Below are positions 33,991-47,484 of a stretch of 64,000 nucleotides of DNA, in pieces (the stretch's first letter is position 1; the number at the start of each line of letters is the position of its first letter). This stretch comes from Adiantum capillus-veneris (lineage: Eukaryota; Streptophyta; Polypodiopsida; Polypodiales; Pteridaceae), in the NCBI GenBank assembly GCA_014529385.2, contig CM043966.1:101663587-101727586 (forward strand). The letters are read 5' to 3'. The notes beneath the pieces were generated by a model. It was not told where the DNA came from, made no database searches, and saw only the letters and a program-made list of their open reading frames with translations. Both the position numbers and the translations under genes were made by a program.

Positions 33991-34769
33991 GTATTTCTCT
34001 CTCTCTCTATCTATCTATCTTTGTATCTTGCTATCTCTCTCTTGAAAATACATGCTCATGTATGTGTGCGTCTGTGTTATCTATGTGTATGTATGTATAT
34101 TTGTATTATTTCATTGTAATACTCATACATAATGCAGATACACAATTACACTTAATTACGATATGCACACATAGTATATATACATACATAAATATCACAA
34201 ATAACTAACACATTGTAATACTAGTAAACTTGAATCGAAGACTTACTTGCGTGATCTGCTAAAGTCGATTCTTGTAGCAAGTTCTGGATGTATGCTGAGC
34301 TGATTTTCCTCTAATCCATTTGTAGATATGATTGTAACTTATGTTTCTCAAAAATAGTAGTGTTGTTTAGTGATACACCTAATGGACATAAATGGTTGAA
34401 ACTAGGACATGTAGACAAAAAATACGTGTATTTCTTTGGATGAATATATACACTTTTTGGTGACCCTTACCACAAGTGGTGGACCTTGAGACCAGTGGAC
34501 TATAAGGACCTCCAAACAATACCTTGTACACTCAATCCTTCTTGGTATCTAGGTTGGACAAGTGGTGGACCTTGTTCAAATTCTCTAACCACTCTCTCTA
34601 ACATGGTGACATAATTTAGGTGTGATAAATTCATATCTATGCAAACTAATATCAGTTTAGGGTTGTTAATTTGAATTTGTTTGAATTTATGTACAATATA
34701 ATGATTTGAGGTTTGCATATTTGAATTTAGGTGGTATAATGATATCTTTTTGTGGTAAACTTGAATTTA

Positions 34770-34975
34770 AAATCAATTTCGCGTGGAATATTTTAAATTT
34801 AAGTGGTAAAATTTAAATTTTTATAAAAAAGTTTGAATTTTAAAATTTGAGCGGGATATTTTAAAATTTAGGCGGGATATTTAAAATTTGGGAGGGATAT
34901 TTTAAATTTAGGCAATCAGATTTTGAATTTTAAATTTAGGCGGGAAGGTTTTGAATTTATAGCGAGATCTCTCTT
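34770..34975. promoter_or_regulatory. AT-rich block with clustered GGCGGGA motifs
   Basis: In about 200 bases of AAATTT-rich DNA, GAGCGGGATATTT, AGGCGGGATATTT, GGGAGGGATATTTT and AGGCGGGAAGG occur near 34,850, 34,870, 34,890 and 34,938, about 20 bases apart for the first three. TTTAGGCGGGAA is close to the E2F site TTTGGCGGGAA. It lies just before the main array. Promoter or origin function is inference only. Confidence 0.35.
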
Positions 34976-34979
34976 ACAT

Positions 34980-37900
34980 AAGAGAGTATAGGTTGGACAA
35001 GTGGTGGACCTTAAAGCTACATCATCCATGCCACTAGACATGATAGGTAGGGAATCTAGTTGAATATTGTATGTATAATATATATGTAATAGATCTAGCT
35101 TGGACAAGTGGTGGACCTTGGAGAAAAACCCCATGTAAAACATATCATGCACATTCCAAGTGGTGAGAAAAAATATCATTTAAGATATAGCCTTATAGGT
35201 TGGACAAGTGGTGGACCTTAACACCAAGATATTCTTAATGTAATGACATAGAGTGGAAAACTGGTGAATCTTGAGACCAAACCATGCTACTAGCGATAAT
35301 AGCTTGGACAAGTGGTGGACCTTGAAAGTAATCCCCCCATCTACGAAATATCGTGGGTTTAAGGTATTTTGATGGAGCCTAGCATCTTGGAGACATGGTG
35401 CAGCTTGCTTCTCTTCATGTTTCAATGGAGCTATCTTGGACAAATGGTGGAGCATCCTTCTCTCCATGTTTCAATGGAGCCTAGCTTGGACAAGTGGTGG
35501 ACCTTTGCTTCTCTCTATGATTCAAGTGGTGGACCTTGGAACCAAACCCCCATATAAAACCTATCATGGTCACTCCAAGTGGTGAGAAAGAATAACCTTT
35601 AAGATATAGCCTTATAGGTTGGACAAGTGGTGGACCTTAACACCCAAATATTCTTAATATAATGACATAGAGTGAAAAAAGTGGTGAATCTTGAGACAAA
35701 CCACTCATGCTATAGTGATATTAGCTTGGACAAGTGGTGGAGACTTGACGTAACCCCCCATGTTTCAATAGACTTTAGCTTCGACAAATGTGGGAGCATC
35801 GTTTCTCTCCATGTTTCAATGGAGCCTAGCTTGAACAAGTGGTGGACGATTTGTTTCTCTTTTGTATCAATAGAGTTAGCTTGGACAAGTGGTGGACCTT
35901 GGAACCAAACCCCCATGTAAAACTATCATGGTCACTCCAAGTGGTGAATAAAGAATAACCTTAATGATGTATCCTTATAGGTTGGACAAGTGGTGGGACC
36001 TTAAACACCCAGCATATTTCTAATATAATGGCTAGAGTGAAAGAAAAGTGGTGAAATCTTGAGACCAAACCACTCAGGCTACTATACCAATATTTAGCTT
36101 GGACAAGTGTTGGACCTTGAATGTAAACCCCTCATCTACGACATATCGTGGGTTTAATGTTTTTCGATGGAGCCTAGCATCTTGGAGACATGGTGCACTT
36201 GCTTCTCCGTCATGTTTCAATGGAGCTCACATTACACCAAATGGTCAAAGCATCCTCTCCCTAACCATGTTTCAATGGACCCTATTTTTGGACAATGGTG
36301 GACCTCTTTGCTTCTATCTCTATGTTTCATTAGAGTTTAGCTTGGACAAGTGGTGGATTGGAACCAAATCCCATGTAAAACCTATCATGGTCACTCCAAG
36401 TGGTAAGAGAAGAATAACCTTTAAGATAGCCTTATTAGGTTGGACAAGTGGTGGACCTTAACACCCACATATTCATAATATAATTAACATAGAAGATGGA
36501 AAAGTGGTGAATCTTGAGACAAAACCACTCATGCTACTAGCGATAATAGCTTGGACAAGTGGTGGAACTGAATGTAAACCCCATGTACAAAATATCGTGG
36601 GTTTAAGGTATTTCGATGAAACGTAGCATCTTGGAGACATGGTGCAGCTTGCTTCTCTTCATGTTTCAATGGAGTCTATCTTGGATAAATAGTGGAGCAT
36701 CCTTCTCTCCATGTTTCAATGGACCCTAGCTTGGACAAGTGGTGGACCTTTGCTGATCTCTATGATTCAATAGAGTTAGCTTGGATAAGTGGTGGACCTT
36801 GGAACCAAACCCCCATGTAAAACCTATCATGGTCACTCCAAGTGGCGAGAAAGAATAACCTTTAAGATATAGCCTTATAGGTTGGACAAGTGGTGGACCT
36901 TAATACCCAAATATTCTTAATATAATGACATAGAGTGAAAAAGTGGTGAATCTTGAGATAAAACCACTCATGCAACTAGCGATAATAGCTTGGACAAGTG
37001 GTGGACCTTGAACGTAAACCCCCCATGTTTCAATAGACTTAGCTTCGACAAATGGTGGAGCATCGTTCTCTCCATGTTTCAATGGAGCCTAGCTTGGACA
37101 AGTGGTTGACCTTTGTTTCTCTCTATGTTTCAATAGAGTTAGCTTGGACAAGTGGTGGAACTTGGAACCAAACCCCCATGTAAAACCTATCATGGTCACT
37201 CCAAGTGGGAAGAAAGAATAACCTTTAAGATGTAGCCTTATAGGTTGGACAAGTGGTGGCCCTTAACACCCACATATTCTTAATTAAAGTGGTGAATCTT
37301 GAGAACAAACCACATAGGCTACTAGCAATAATAGCTTAGACAAGTGGTGGACCTTGAATGTAAACCCCTCATCTACGAAATATCGTGGGTTTAATGTATT
37401 TCGAAGGAGCGTAGCATCTTGGAGACATTGTGCAGCTTGCTTCTCGTCATGTTTCAATGGCGCCTATCTTGGACAAATGGTGGAGCATCCTTCTCTCCAT
37501 GTTTCAATGGACCTTTGTTTCTCTCTATGTTTCAATAGAGTTAGCTTGGACAAGTGGTGGACCTTGGAACCAAATCCCCATGTAAAACCTATCATGGTCA
37601 CTCCAAGTGGTACGAAAGAATAACCTTTAAGATGTAGCCTTATAGGTTGGACAAGTGGTGGACCTTAGCACCCACATATTCTTAATAAAAGTGGTGAATC
37701 AAACCACTCAGGCTACTAGCAATAATAGCTTGGACAAGTGGTAGACCTTGAATGTAAACCCCTCATCTACGAAATATCGTGGGTTTAATGTATGTCGATG
37801 GAGCCTAGCATCTTGGAGACATGGTGCAGCTTGCTTCTCGTCATATTTCAATGGAGCCTATCTTGAACAAATGGTGGACCATCCTTCTCTCTAAGTTTCA

Positions 37901-40900
37901 ATGGACCCTAGCTTGGACAAGTGGTGGACCTTTGTTTCTCTCTATGTTTCAATAGAGTTAGCTTGGACAAGTGGTGGACCTTGGAACCAAACCCCCATGT
38001 AAAACCTATCATGGTCACTCCAAGTGGTAAGAAAGAATAACCTTTAAGATGTAGCCTTATAGGTTGGACAAGTGGTGGACCATAACACCCACATATTCTT
38101 AATATAAAGACATAGAGTGGAAAAGTGGTGAATCTTGAGACCAAACCACTCAGCCTACTACCAATAATAGCTTGGACAAGTGTTGGACCTTGAATGTAAA
38201 CCCCTCATCTATGACATATCGTGAGTTTAATGTTTTTCGGTGGAGCCTAGCATCTTGGAGACATGGTGTAGCTTGGTTCTCGTCATGTTTCAATGGAGCC
38301 TATCTTGGACAAATGGTGGAGCATCCTTCTCTCGATGTTTCAATGGAGCTTAGCTTGGACAAGTGGTGGACCTTTGATTCTCTCTATGTTTCAATAGAGT
38401 TAGCTTGGACAAGTGGTGGAGCTTGGAACCAAACCCCCATGCAAAACCTATCATGGTTACTCCAAGTGGTAAGAAAGAATAACCTTTAAGATATAGACTT
38501 ATAGGTTGGACAAGTGGTGGACCTTAACACCCACATATTCTCAATATAATGACATAGAGTGTAAAAGTGGTGAATCTTGAGACAAAGCCACTCATGCTAC
38601 TAGTGATAATAGCTTGGACAAGTGGTGGTACTTGAATGTAAACCCCCCATGTACAAAATATCATGGGTTTAAGGTATTTCGATGAAACCTAGCATCTTGG
38701 AGACATGGTGCAGCTTGCTTCTCTTCATGTTTCAATGGAGTCTATCTTGGACAAATAGTGGAGCATCCTTCTCTCCATGTTTCAATGGACCCTAGCTGGG
38801 ACAAGTGGTTGACCTTTCCTGATCTCTATGATTCAATAGAGTTAGCTTGGATAAGTGGTGGACCTTGGAACCAAACCCCTATGTAAAACCTATCATGGTC
38901 ACTCCAAGTGGTGAGAAAGAATAACCTTTAAGATATAGCCTTATAGGTTGGACAAGTGGTGGACCTTAACACCCAAATATTCTTAATATAATGACATAGA
39001 GTGGAAAAGTGGTGAATCTTGAGACAAAACCAGTCATGCTACTAGCGATAATAGCTTGGACAAGTGGTGGAACGTGAACGTAAACCCCCCATGTTTCAAT
39101 AGACTTAGCTTTGACAAATGGTGGAGCATCGTTCCCTCCATCTTTCAATGGAGCCTAGCTTGGACAAGTAGTGGACCTTTGTTTCTCTCTAGGTTTCAAT
39201 AGAGTTAGCTTGGACAAGTGGTGGACCTTGGAACCAATATCCCATGTAAAACCTATCATGTTCACTCCAAGTGGTGAGAAAGAATAACCTTAATGATATA
39301 TCCTTATAGGTTGGACAAGTGGTGGACCTTAACACCCAGATATTCTTAATATAATGGCATAGAGTGGAAAAGTGGTGAATCTTGAGAGCAAACTAGTCAT
39401 GCTACTATCGATAATAGGTTAGACAAGTGGTGGACCTTGAATGTAAACCCCCCATCTACAAAATATTGTAGGTTTAAGCTATTTAGATGGAGCGTAGAAT
39501 CTTGGAGACATGGTGCACCTTGCTTCTCTTCATGTTTCAATGGAGCCTATCTTGGACAAATGTTGGAGCATCCTTCTCTCCATGTTTCAATGGACCCTAG
39601 CTTGCACTAGTGGTGGACCTTTGCTTCTCTCTATGTTTCAATAGAGTTAGCTTGGACAAGTGGTTGACCTTGGAACCAAACCCCAATGTAAAACCTATCA
39701 TGGTCACTCCAAGTCGTGAGAAAGAATTACCTTTAAGATATAGCCTTATAGGTTGGACAAGTGGTCGACCTTAGCACCCAGATATCCTTGATATAATGAC
39801 ATAGAGTGATAAAGTGGTGAATCTTGAGACAAAACCACTCATGCTACTAGCGGTAATAGCTTGGACAAGTGGTGGACCTTCAACGTAAACCCCCCATGTT
39901 TCAATAGAGTTAGCTTCGAGAAATGATGGAGCATCCTTCTCTCCATGTTTCAATGGAGCCTAGCTTAGACAAGTGGTGGACCTTTTCTTCTCTCTATAAT
40001 TCCATAGAGTTAGCTTGGACAAGTGGTGGAACTTGAAACCAAACCCCCATGTAAAACCTATCATGCTCACTCCAAGTGGTAAGAAAGAATAACCTTTAAG
40101 ATGTAGCCTTATAGGTTGTACAAGTGCTCGATCTTAACACCCAGATATTCTTAATATAATGACATAGAGTGGAAAAGTTGTGAATCTTGAGACCAAACCT
40201 CTCAGGTTACTACCAATAATAGCTTGGACAAGTGTTGGACCTTGAATGTAAACCGCTCATCTATGACAGATCATGGGTTTAATGTTTTTCGATGGAGCCT
40301 AGCATCTTGGAGACATGTTTTTCGATGGAGCCTAGCATCTTGGAGACATTGTTTTTCGATGGAGCCTAGCATCTTGTCATGTTTCAATGGAGCCTATCTT
40401 GGACAAATGGTGGAGCATCCTTCTCTCCATGTTTCAATGGAGCCTAGCTTGGACAAGTGGTGGACCTTTGCTCCTCTCTCTGTTTCAATAGAGTTAGCTT
40501 GGACAAGTGGTGGAGCTTGGAACCAAACACCCATATAAAACCTATCATGGTCACTCCAAGTGGTAAGAAAGAATAACCTTTCAGATATAGACTTATAGGT
40601 TGGACAAGTGGTGGACCTTGAATGTAAACCCCGCATCTACGAAATATGGTGGGTTTAAGGTATTTAGATGGACCCTTGCATCTTGGAGACATGGTGCACC
40701 TTGCTTCTCTTCATGTTTCAATGGAGCCTATCTTGGACAAATGGTGGAGCATCCTTCTCTCCATGTTTCAATGGACCCTAGCTTGGACAAGTGGTGGACC
40801 TTTGTTTCTCTCTATGTTTCAATAGAGTTAGCTTAAAAAAGTTGTGGACCTTGGAACCAAACCCCAATGTAAAACCTATCATGGTCACTCCAAGTCGTGA

Positions 40901-43900
40901 GAAAGAATAACCTTTAAGATATAGTCTTATAGGTTGGACAAGCGGTGGACCTTAACACCCAAATATTCTTAACATAATGACATAGAGTGAAAAAGTGGTG
41001 AATCTTGAGACAAAACCACTCATGCTACTAGCGGTAATAGATTTGAAAAGTGGTGGACCTTAAACGTAAACCCCCCATGTTTCAATAGAGTTAGCTTCGA
41101 CAAATGGTGGAGCATCCTTCTCTCCATGTTTCAATGGAGCCTAGCTTGGACAAGTGGTGGACCTTTGTTTCTCTCTATGATTCAATACAGTTAGCATGGA
41201 CAAGTGGTGGACCTTGGAACCAAACCCCCATGTAAAAACTATCATGGTCACTCCAAGTGGTACGAAAGAATAACCTTTAAGATGTAGCCTTATAGGTTGG
41301 ACAAGTGGTGGACCTTAACACCCACATATTCTTAATATAATGACATAGAGTAGAAAAGTGGTGAATCTTGAGACCAAACCACTCAGGCTACTACCAATAA
41401 TAGCTTGGACAAGTGTTGGACCTTGAATGTAAACCCCTCATCTACGACATATCGTGGGTTTAATGTTTTTCGTTGGAGCCTAGCATCTTGGAGACATGGT
41501 GCAGCTTGCTTCTCGTCATGTTTCAATGGAGCCTATCTTGGACAAATAGTGGAGCATCCTTCTCTACATGTTTCAATGGAGCCTAGCTTGGACAAGTGGT
41601 GGACCTTTGCTCCTCTCTTTGTTTCAATAGAGTTAGCTTGGACAAGTGGTGGAGCTTGGAACCAAACCCCCATATAAAACCTATCATGGTCACTCAAAGT
41701 GGTAAGAAAGAATAACCTTTAAGATATAGACTTATAGGTTGGACAAGTGGTGGACCTTAACACCCACATATTCTTAATATAATGACATAGAGTGGAAAAT
41801 TGGTGAATCTTGAGACAAAACCACTCATTCTACTAGCGATAATAGCTTGGACAAGTGGTGGCCCTTGAATGTAAACCCCCCATGTACAAAATATCCTGGA
41901 TTTAAGGTATTTCGATGAAGCCTAGAATCTTCGAGACATGGTGCAGCTTGCTTCTCTTCATGTTTCGATGGAGCCTATCTTCCACCAATGGGGGATCATC
42001 CTTCTTTAAATGTCTCAATGGAGCCTAGCTTGGACAAGTGGTGGACCTTTGCTTCTCTCTATGTTTCCATAGAGTTAGCTTGGACAAGTGGTGGACCTTG
42101 GAACCAAACCCCCATGTAAAACATATCATGGTCATTCCAAGTGGTGAGAAATAATACCCTTTAAGATCTAGCCTTATAGGTTGGACAAGTGGTCAACCTT
42201 AAAACCTAGATCTTCTTAATATAACGACATAGAGTGGAAAAGTGGTGAATCTTGAGACCAAACCACTCATGCTACTAAGGATAATAGGTTGGACAAGTGG
42301 TGGACCTTGAATGTATACCCCCCATGTACGAAATATCATGGGTTTAGAGTATTTCAATGGAGCCTAGCATCTTGGAGACATGGTGCAACTTGATTCTCTT
42401 CATGTTTCAATGGAGCCTATCTTTGACAAATGGTGGAGCATCCTTCTCTCCATGTTTCAATGGAGCCTAGCTTGAACAAGTGGTGGACCTTTGCTTCTCT
42501 CTATGTTTCAATAGATTTAGCTTGGACAAGTGGTGGGCCTTGTAACCAAACTCCCAAGTAAAACTTATCATGGTAACTCCAAGTGGTGAGAAAGAATAAA
42601 GTTTAAGATATAGCCTTATAGGTTGGACAAGTGGTGGACCTTAGCACCCAGATATTCTTAATATAATGACATAGAGTGGAAAAGTGGTGAATCTTGAGAT
42701 CAAACCACTCATGCTACTAGAGATAATAGGTTGGACAAGTGGTGGACCTTGAATGTAAACCCCCCATGTACGAAATATCATGGGTTTAAGGTATTTCAAT
42801 GGAGATTAGCATCTTGGAGACATGGTGTAGCTTGCTTCTCTTCAGGTTTCAATGGAGCGTATCTTGGACAAATGATGGAGCATCCTTCTCTCCATGTTTC
42901 AATGGCCCTAGCTTGGATAAGTGGTGGACCTTGGAACCAAACCCCCATGTAAAACCTATCATGGTCACTCCAAGTGGTGAGAAAGAATAACCCTTAAGAT
43001 ATAGCCTTATAGGTTGGACAAGTGGTGGACCTTAACACCCAGATATTCTTAATATAATGACATAGAGTGAAAAAGTGGTGATTCTTGAGACCAAACCACT
43101 CATGTTACTAGCGTTAATAGGTTGGACAAGTGGTGGAACTTGAATGTAAACCCCCCATGTTTCAATAGAGTAAGCTTCGACAAATGATAGAGCATCCTTC
43201 TCTCCATGTTTCAATGGAACCTAGCTTGGACAAGTGGTGGACCTTTGTTTCTCTCTATGTTTCAATAGAGTTAGCTTGGACAAGTGGTGGACCTTGAAAC
43301 CAAACCCCCATGTAAAACCTATCATGGTCACTCCAAGTGGTGAGAAAGAATAACCTTAATGATATATCCTTATAGGTTGGACAAGTGGTGGACCTTAACA
43401 CCCAGATATTCTTAATATAATGGCATAGAGTGGAAAAGTGATGAATCTTGAGACCAAACCACTCATGCTACTAGAGATAATAGGTTGGACAAGTGGTGGA
43501 CCTTGAATGTAAACTCCCCATGTACAAAATCTCGTGGGTGTAAGGTATTTCAATGGATCTTAGCATCTTGGAGACATGGTGCAGCTTGCTTCTCTTCATG
43601 TTTCAATGGAGCCTATCTTGGACAAATGGTGGAGCATCCTTCTCTCCATGTTTCAATGGACCCTAGCTTGGACAAGTGGTGGACCTTTGCTTCTCTCTAT
43701 GTTTCAATAGAGTTATCTTGGACAAGTGGTGGACCTTAGAACCAAACCCCCATGTAAAACCTATCATGGTCATTCCAAGTGGTAAGAAAGAATACCCTTT
43801 AAGATATAGCTTTATAGGTTGGACAAGTGGTGGACCTTAACACCCAGATCTTCTTAATATAATGACATAGAGTGGAAAAGTGGTGAATCTTGAGAACAAA

Positions 43901-44760
43901 CCACTCATGCTACTAGTGATAATAGGTTGGACAAGTGGTGGACCTTGAATGTAAACCCCCCATGTACGAAATATCATGGGTTTAAGATATTTCAATGGAG
44001 CCTAGCATTTTGGAGACACGGTGCAGCTTGCTTCTCTTCATGTTTCAATCGAACCTGGCTTGGACAAATGGTGGAGCATCCTTCTCTCCATGTTTCAATG
44101 GAGCCTGGCTTGGACAAGTGGTGGACTTTTGATTCTCTCTATGTTTCAATAGAGTTAGCTTGGACAAGTGGTGGACGTTGGAACCAGACCCCTATGTAAA
44201 ACCTATCATGTGCATTCCAAGTGGTGGTAAATAATACCATTTTAGATATAGCCTTATAGGTTGGACAAGTGGTGGAGCTTAACACCCAGATCTTCTTAAT
44301 ATAATGACATAGAGTGGAAAAGTGGGGAATCTTGAGACCAAACCACTCATGCTACTAGGGAGAATAGGTTGGACAAGTGGTGGACCTTGAATTTAAACCC
44401 CACATATACAAAATATCGTGGGTTTAAGGTATTTCAATGGAGCCTAGCATCTCGAAGACATGGTGCATATTGCTTCTCTTCATGTTTCAATGGAGCCTAT
44501 TTTGGACAAATGGTGGAGCATCCTTCTCTCCATGTTTCAATGGACCCTAGATTGGATAAGTGGTGGACCTTTGCTTCTCTCTATGTTTCAATATAGTTAG
44601 CCTATATTAGACAATTAGTAGACCTCGAATCTCTCCATGTTGTCTAGAGCTGAGCTTGGACAAGTGGTGGACCTTACTTCTCCCTTCCCTTAGTTTACTA
44701 GCTTAAAAGATTACTATGTATACTTGCTTAGATCTAACTTGAACAAGTGGTGGACCTTGT
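34980..44760 (+). repeat. Array B: left arm, ~23 tandem units of 340-480 bp
   Basis: Units are marked by TTATAGGTTGGACAAGTGG, recurring about every 340-480 bases from 35,190 to 44,255, with most spacings near 440 or 360. Each unit contains several copies of the core TTGGACAAGTGGTGGACCTT, the variant TTGGACAAATGGTGGAGC, and spacers such as CTCTCCATGTTTCAATGGA and AACCTATCATGGTCACTCC. All cores are on the plus strand. Units differ by small indels and substitutions, so this is older than the right-arm 994-bp array. The inner end (44,590-44,750) is an inverted match to 53,380-53,545. ORFs of 60-105 codons in many units (DKWWTLNVNP...) come from the repeat itself. Confidence 0.96.
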
Positions 44761-44828
44761 ATTCACACAAACTTAATTCATTACAAAAAAGTATATGCTA
44801 AAATAACATTTGGTTTTTTTTGTTTCAG

Positions 44829-46019
44829 GAAAGATGGCTCCAAAAAAGCAGGTTGCAAGGGTTGCTGTCTCAGTTGACTATACTTGCAATGATGTTAGGA
44901 AATGGTATTTGGACATACATGGTATAGAGGGTGCACAATTTCATAAGGTGCATCTATTTATTGCCAAAAAGGAGAATGACAGCTTTTTTGAAGATGTTGG
45001 ACAAGTTGTGGAAGCATCTGTTTCTGTAGTTGATAGTCATCCAGAGGTGGAATGCATTGACATTCTAGTTCCAATGAATCTAGAATTTCAACTATCTCCA
45101 GGAGCATATGCATTGGAGCGCATGTCTAGAAACAAAGAAGAGACAATGTTTTCTCGAGGATGGAAGTTTGCAGAATCAAATCCAAACATCACAGCAGATC
45201 AACTTCAAAGCTCCATCATTGCCACACTATAACGAAAAAAGGTGAAAGCTTCACAACCACCATCCACAAAGAAGCAAGCAAAAGTGCAAAAAGTAGCAGC
45301 TAAGCGAACTAGTTCCATTTTGGATGTAGACAAGGCATCTTTGGCATCGTCATCAACAGAGGGTTCAATGTCAAAGATGAGAATTGTGGATCCAGATGTT
45401 TTAGAAGCTGAGGCCATGAAAGGACAAGAAAAAGATACAGGTGGAATGAATAAGTACATAAATTATTATCCTTTCCAATATAGGGAATTTGATATCCCTA
45501 TTCAAAATTGTTGGCTTGCTCCTGATCACTATAATGCACGTATTATGGATAAAAAACACGCTGAAAGTGTGTTATTTGGATTTTCACGGAGTACGACCAA
45601 GCCTGCAGCATGTGCATATTTGATGCCTGTTCGAAATGCAAAATCAAAGAAGGGGACTCCTTTGGCAGTAGAAGAGGTAGAGGAGCAAAAAATTAAAGAT
45701 TATCATTATTGGATTCTTGATGGGCAGCATTCAATCTATGCTGCAAAAGTTTTGCTTCACAATGAGCAAAACAACAAAGAGTATTTGAAAGACTGATTAG
45801 CGTGTATAAATTTAGAAAGGCTCGCATTGTTGTGAATGCTCCTCCATTTGTTGCAACTGCTATATCTGCCATTGCAAATGAGGAGGCTCAGGCATTGTAT
45901 GTCAAGCACCCTTACAGCCAAATATTGAGACATTTACGGAGTCAATGGATCTTCTCAGGACGACCACCAAAGACAGCAAGTGGAATTGCAGAGGACATGC
46001 ATCTCGTGCCGGATGGGAT
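44829..46019 (+). pseudogene. ParB/methylase/SET gene, exon with N-terminal and ParB-like segments
   Basis: An acceptor TTTTTTTGTTTCAG ends at 44,828 and ATG 44,834 (APKKQVARVAV) is the likely start, five bases into the exon. The first 130 residues are unrecognised. After TAA 45,230-45,232 the same frame resumes (KKVKASQPPSTKKQ) and reaches a ParB/sulfiredoxin-like segment: REFDIPIQNCWLAPDHYNAR, then YWILDGQHSIYAAK with the DGQH signature of ParB-type NTPase/nuclease folds. Frame changes at the A runs 45,788-45,790 and 45,969-45,971 each fit loss of one A; the last frame gives GHASRAGWD directly before donor GTAAGT (46,020). ParB-like segments in bacteria and phages are often fused to DNA methylases, as seems true here. 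Either a recent pseudogene or a gene with sequence errors. Confidence 0.65.
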
Positions 46020-46103
46020 GTAAGTTATTTTCTTTGTCTTTTTGATAGTGTTTAATTAACAAATCTTGCTCAATAGTTTAATTATTTCTCTATTTCTTTT
46101 TAG
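46020..46103 (+). other. Intron, 84 bp
   Basis: Donor GTAAGT at 46,020 and acceptor TTTCTTTTTAG ending 46,103. Joined phase 0, the exons read ...RAGWD then AFLRLARMSAAASW, a smooth continuation. Confidence 0.75.
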
Positions 46104-47484
46104 GCTTTTCTTCGATTGGCAAGAATGAGTGCAGCAGCAAGTTGGATTGCTAAACAGGCACACATGGTCACGTACTCTGATTTAGTTTATGATTGCTGGA
46201 TAGAAATCATTGAAAAGCTAGAAGAGGAGAATAAGAAACCCCCAACAACTGTATTTAGATACCTTTGTGGCCTTGAGGAATCAGAGGTAAAGACTATTCA
46301 AGAAGAGATTAGAGATGACAAGATTTTACTGTCAAAGAGTGCAAAGGATGGTGATGCAACTGACATGTATGATCGAATCAAGCAGTTGAAGCAAGACAAA
46401 TTGATTCAAGATGCACTTCTTGAAGGCTTCAACAATTTGAATGAGTCTTCACCATGTAAAGACTGGGAGGAGGTGGTCAAAATGTATAACATCAATGATG
46501 TTGTTTATAAAACAATTTTAATGCTATGCGAGGAATGGATCAAATCTAGTTTGACGCGTGGAACAAAGAAAATGGCTTTTCCAGATGGAGCAATAAAATA
46601 CATGCAATGGGCAATTCACCTTCAAAAGGAGAAAACTGAGCCTAGAGATTTGCCATGGTCAATCTATGTGGTGAGCCTACAAATGGAAGGCAATCTCTAC
46701 TTGATGCGCCACTTCAATAATAAAGTGCCTATTGGCTTATGTGTTTTAGATATGACAAAAAACGTTGGAGGCAATTTGAAGTGGAGTGAGGAGACATTTA
46801 ACAATGCTTTGGATGGGATCTTGGCTATTGCTGGAGGGTCAACAGATCCTGGATTTGTCTTTCTTGCATTTGTGGATTTCACTAACTTCAAAAAATTGCA
46901 ATGTGCCTTTCACGCCATGGGAGATAATCTGAGCTACCATTGTTGTGGTGCATTGCATCACTTTCCATCAGCTCCTTGCAAAGGATCAATTCAATTCCTA
47001 ATAGTTATTGCCTTCTTGGGACAAGGCAATGCATTTGAAGACCTGAGAAGAAGATCAGAGGAACATCCCATGCCAATTGATTGTTCTCTTCTTCAAGTAG
47101 CAGATAACGATATGTCAGATTTGCAATATTTGGAGGCCAAAAAAAGAGCTTTGGTCAAGCACTACATTCATACATATTGTTTTGAAGACCGCAAGCTTGT
47201 TGATGTTTTTGGTGATGGCTCCTTGGTTGCACAAGAAGGAATACAACAGAAAAAAGAAGTTATATGCTTAATTGATAGTGTGGAGGAGGCAAAAAACGTG
47301 GAGACCATGCTGCTAGACTTTGCTAAGTCCCATGAAGATATAGAAAAATGGGCTGGAATTCAAAAATCCACTTCGCAATCAGATGACATTGTGCTTGTTA
47401 CAGAGGAGTGCTCTCCACAAAGAGAAGAAGAAGAAGAACAACAACATCCTCTGTCAATGGAGGACTTTTTGGAAATGGAGACAC
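46104..47484 (+). CDS. ParB/methylase/SET gene, exon with DNA-methylase-like segment
   Basis: A 460-codon exon open throughout. The first 150 residues are helical and charged. The later part resembles a beta-class N4/N6 DNA methylase in motif order. IGLCVLDMTKNVGGNLKW (about 46,730) sits where relatives have the DPPY catalytic motif. PGFVFLAFVDFTNFKKL looks like the following strand and helix. KKRALVKHYIHTYC then KLVDVFGDGSLVAQE (about 47,200) match the DPFxGSG cofactor-binding motif. The substitutions DMTK for DPPY and GDG for GSG suggest it does not methylate, though it could still bind DNA or SAM. The end has an acidic linker (EEEEEQQHP) and then donor GTATGT at 47,485. The methylase assignment is by eye, from motif order and spacing, and needs profile confirmation. 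Confidence 0.6.

Noticed and set aside
134-45232. Reassigned TAG/TAA as glutamine (as in some green algae and ciliates)
   Set aside because: TGA also interrupts frames, TAA and TAG end intact-looking frames (integrase, phosphatase, transposase-like gene), and all affected frames are transposon-type. C-to-T decay is simpler.
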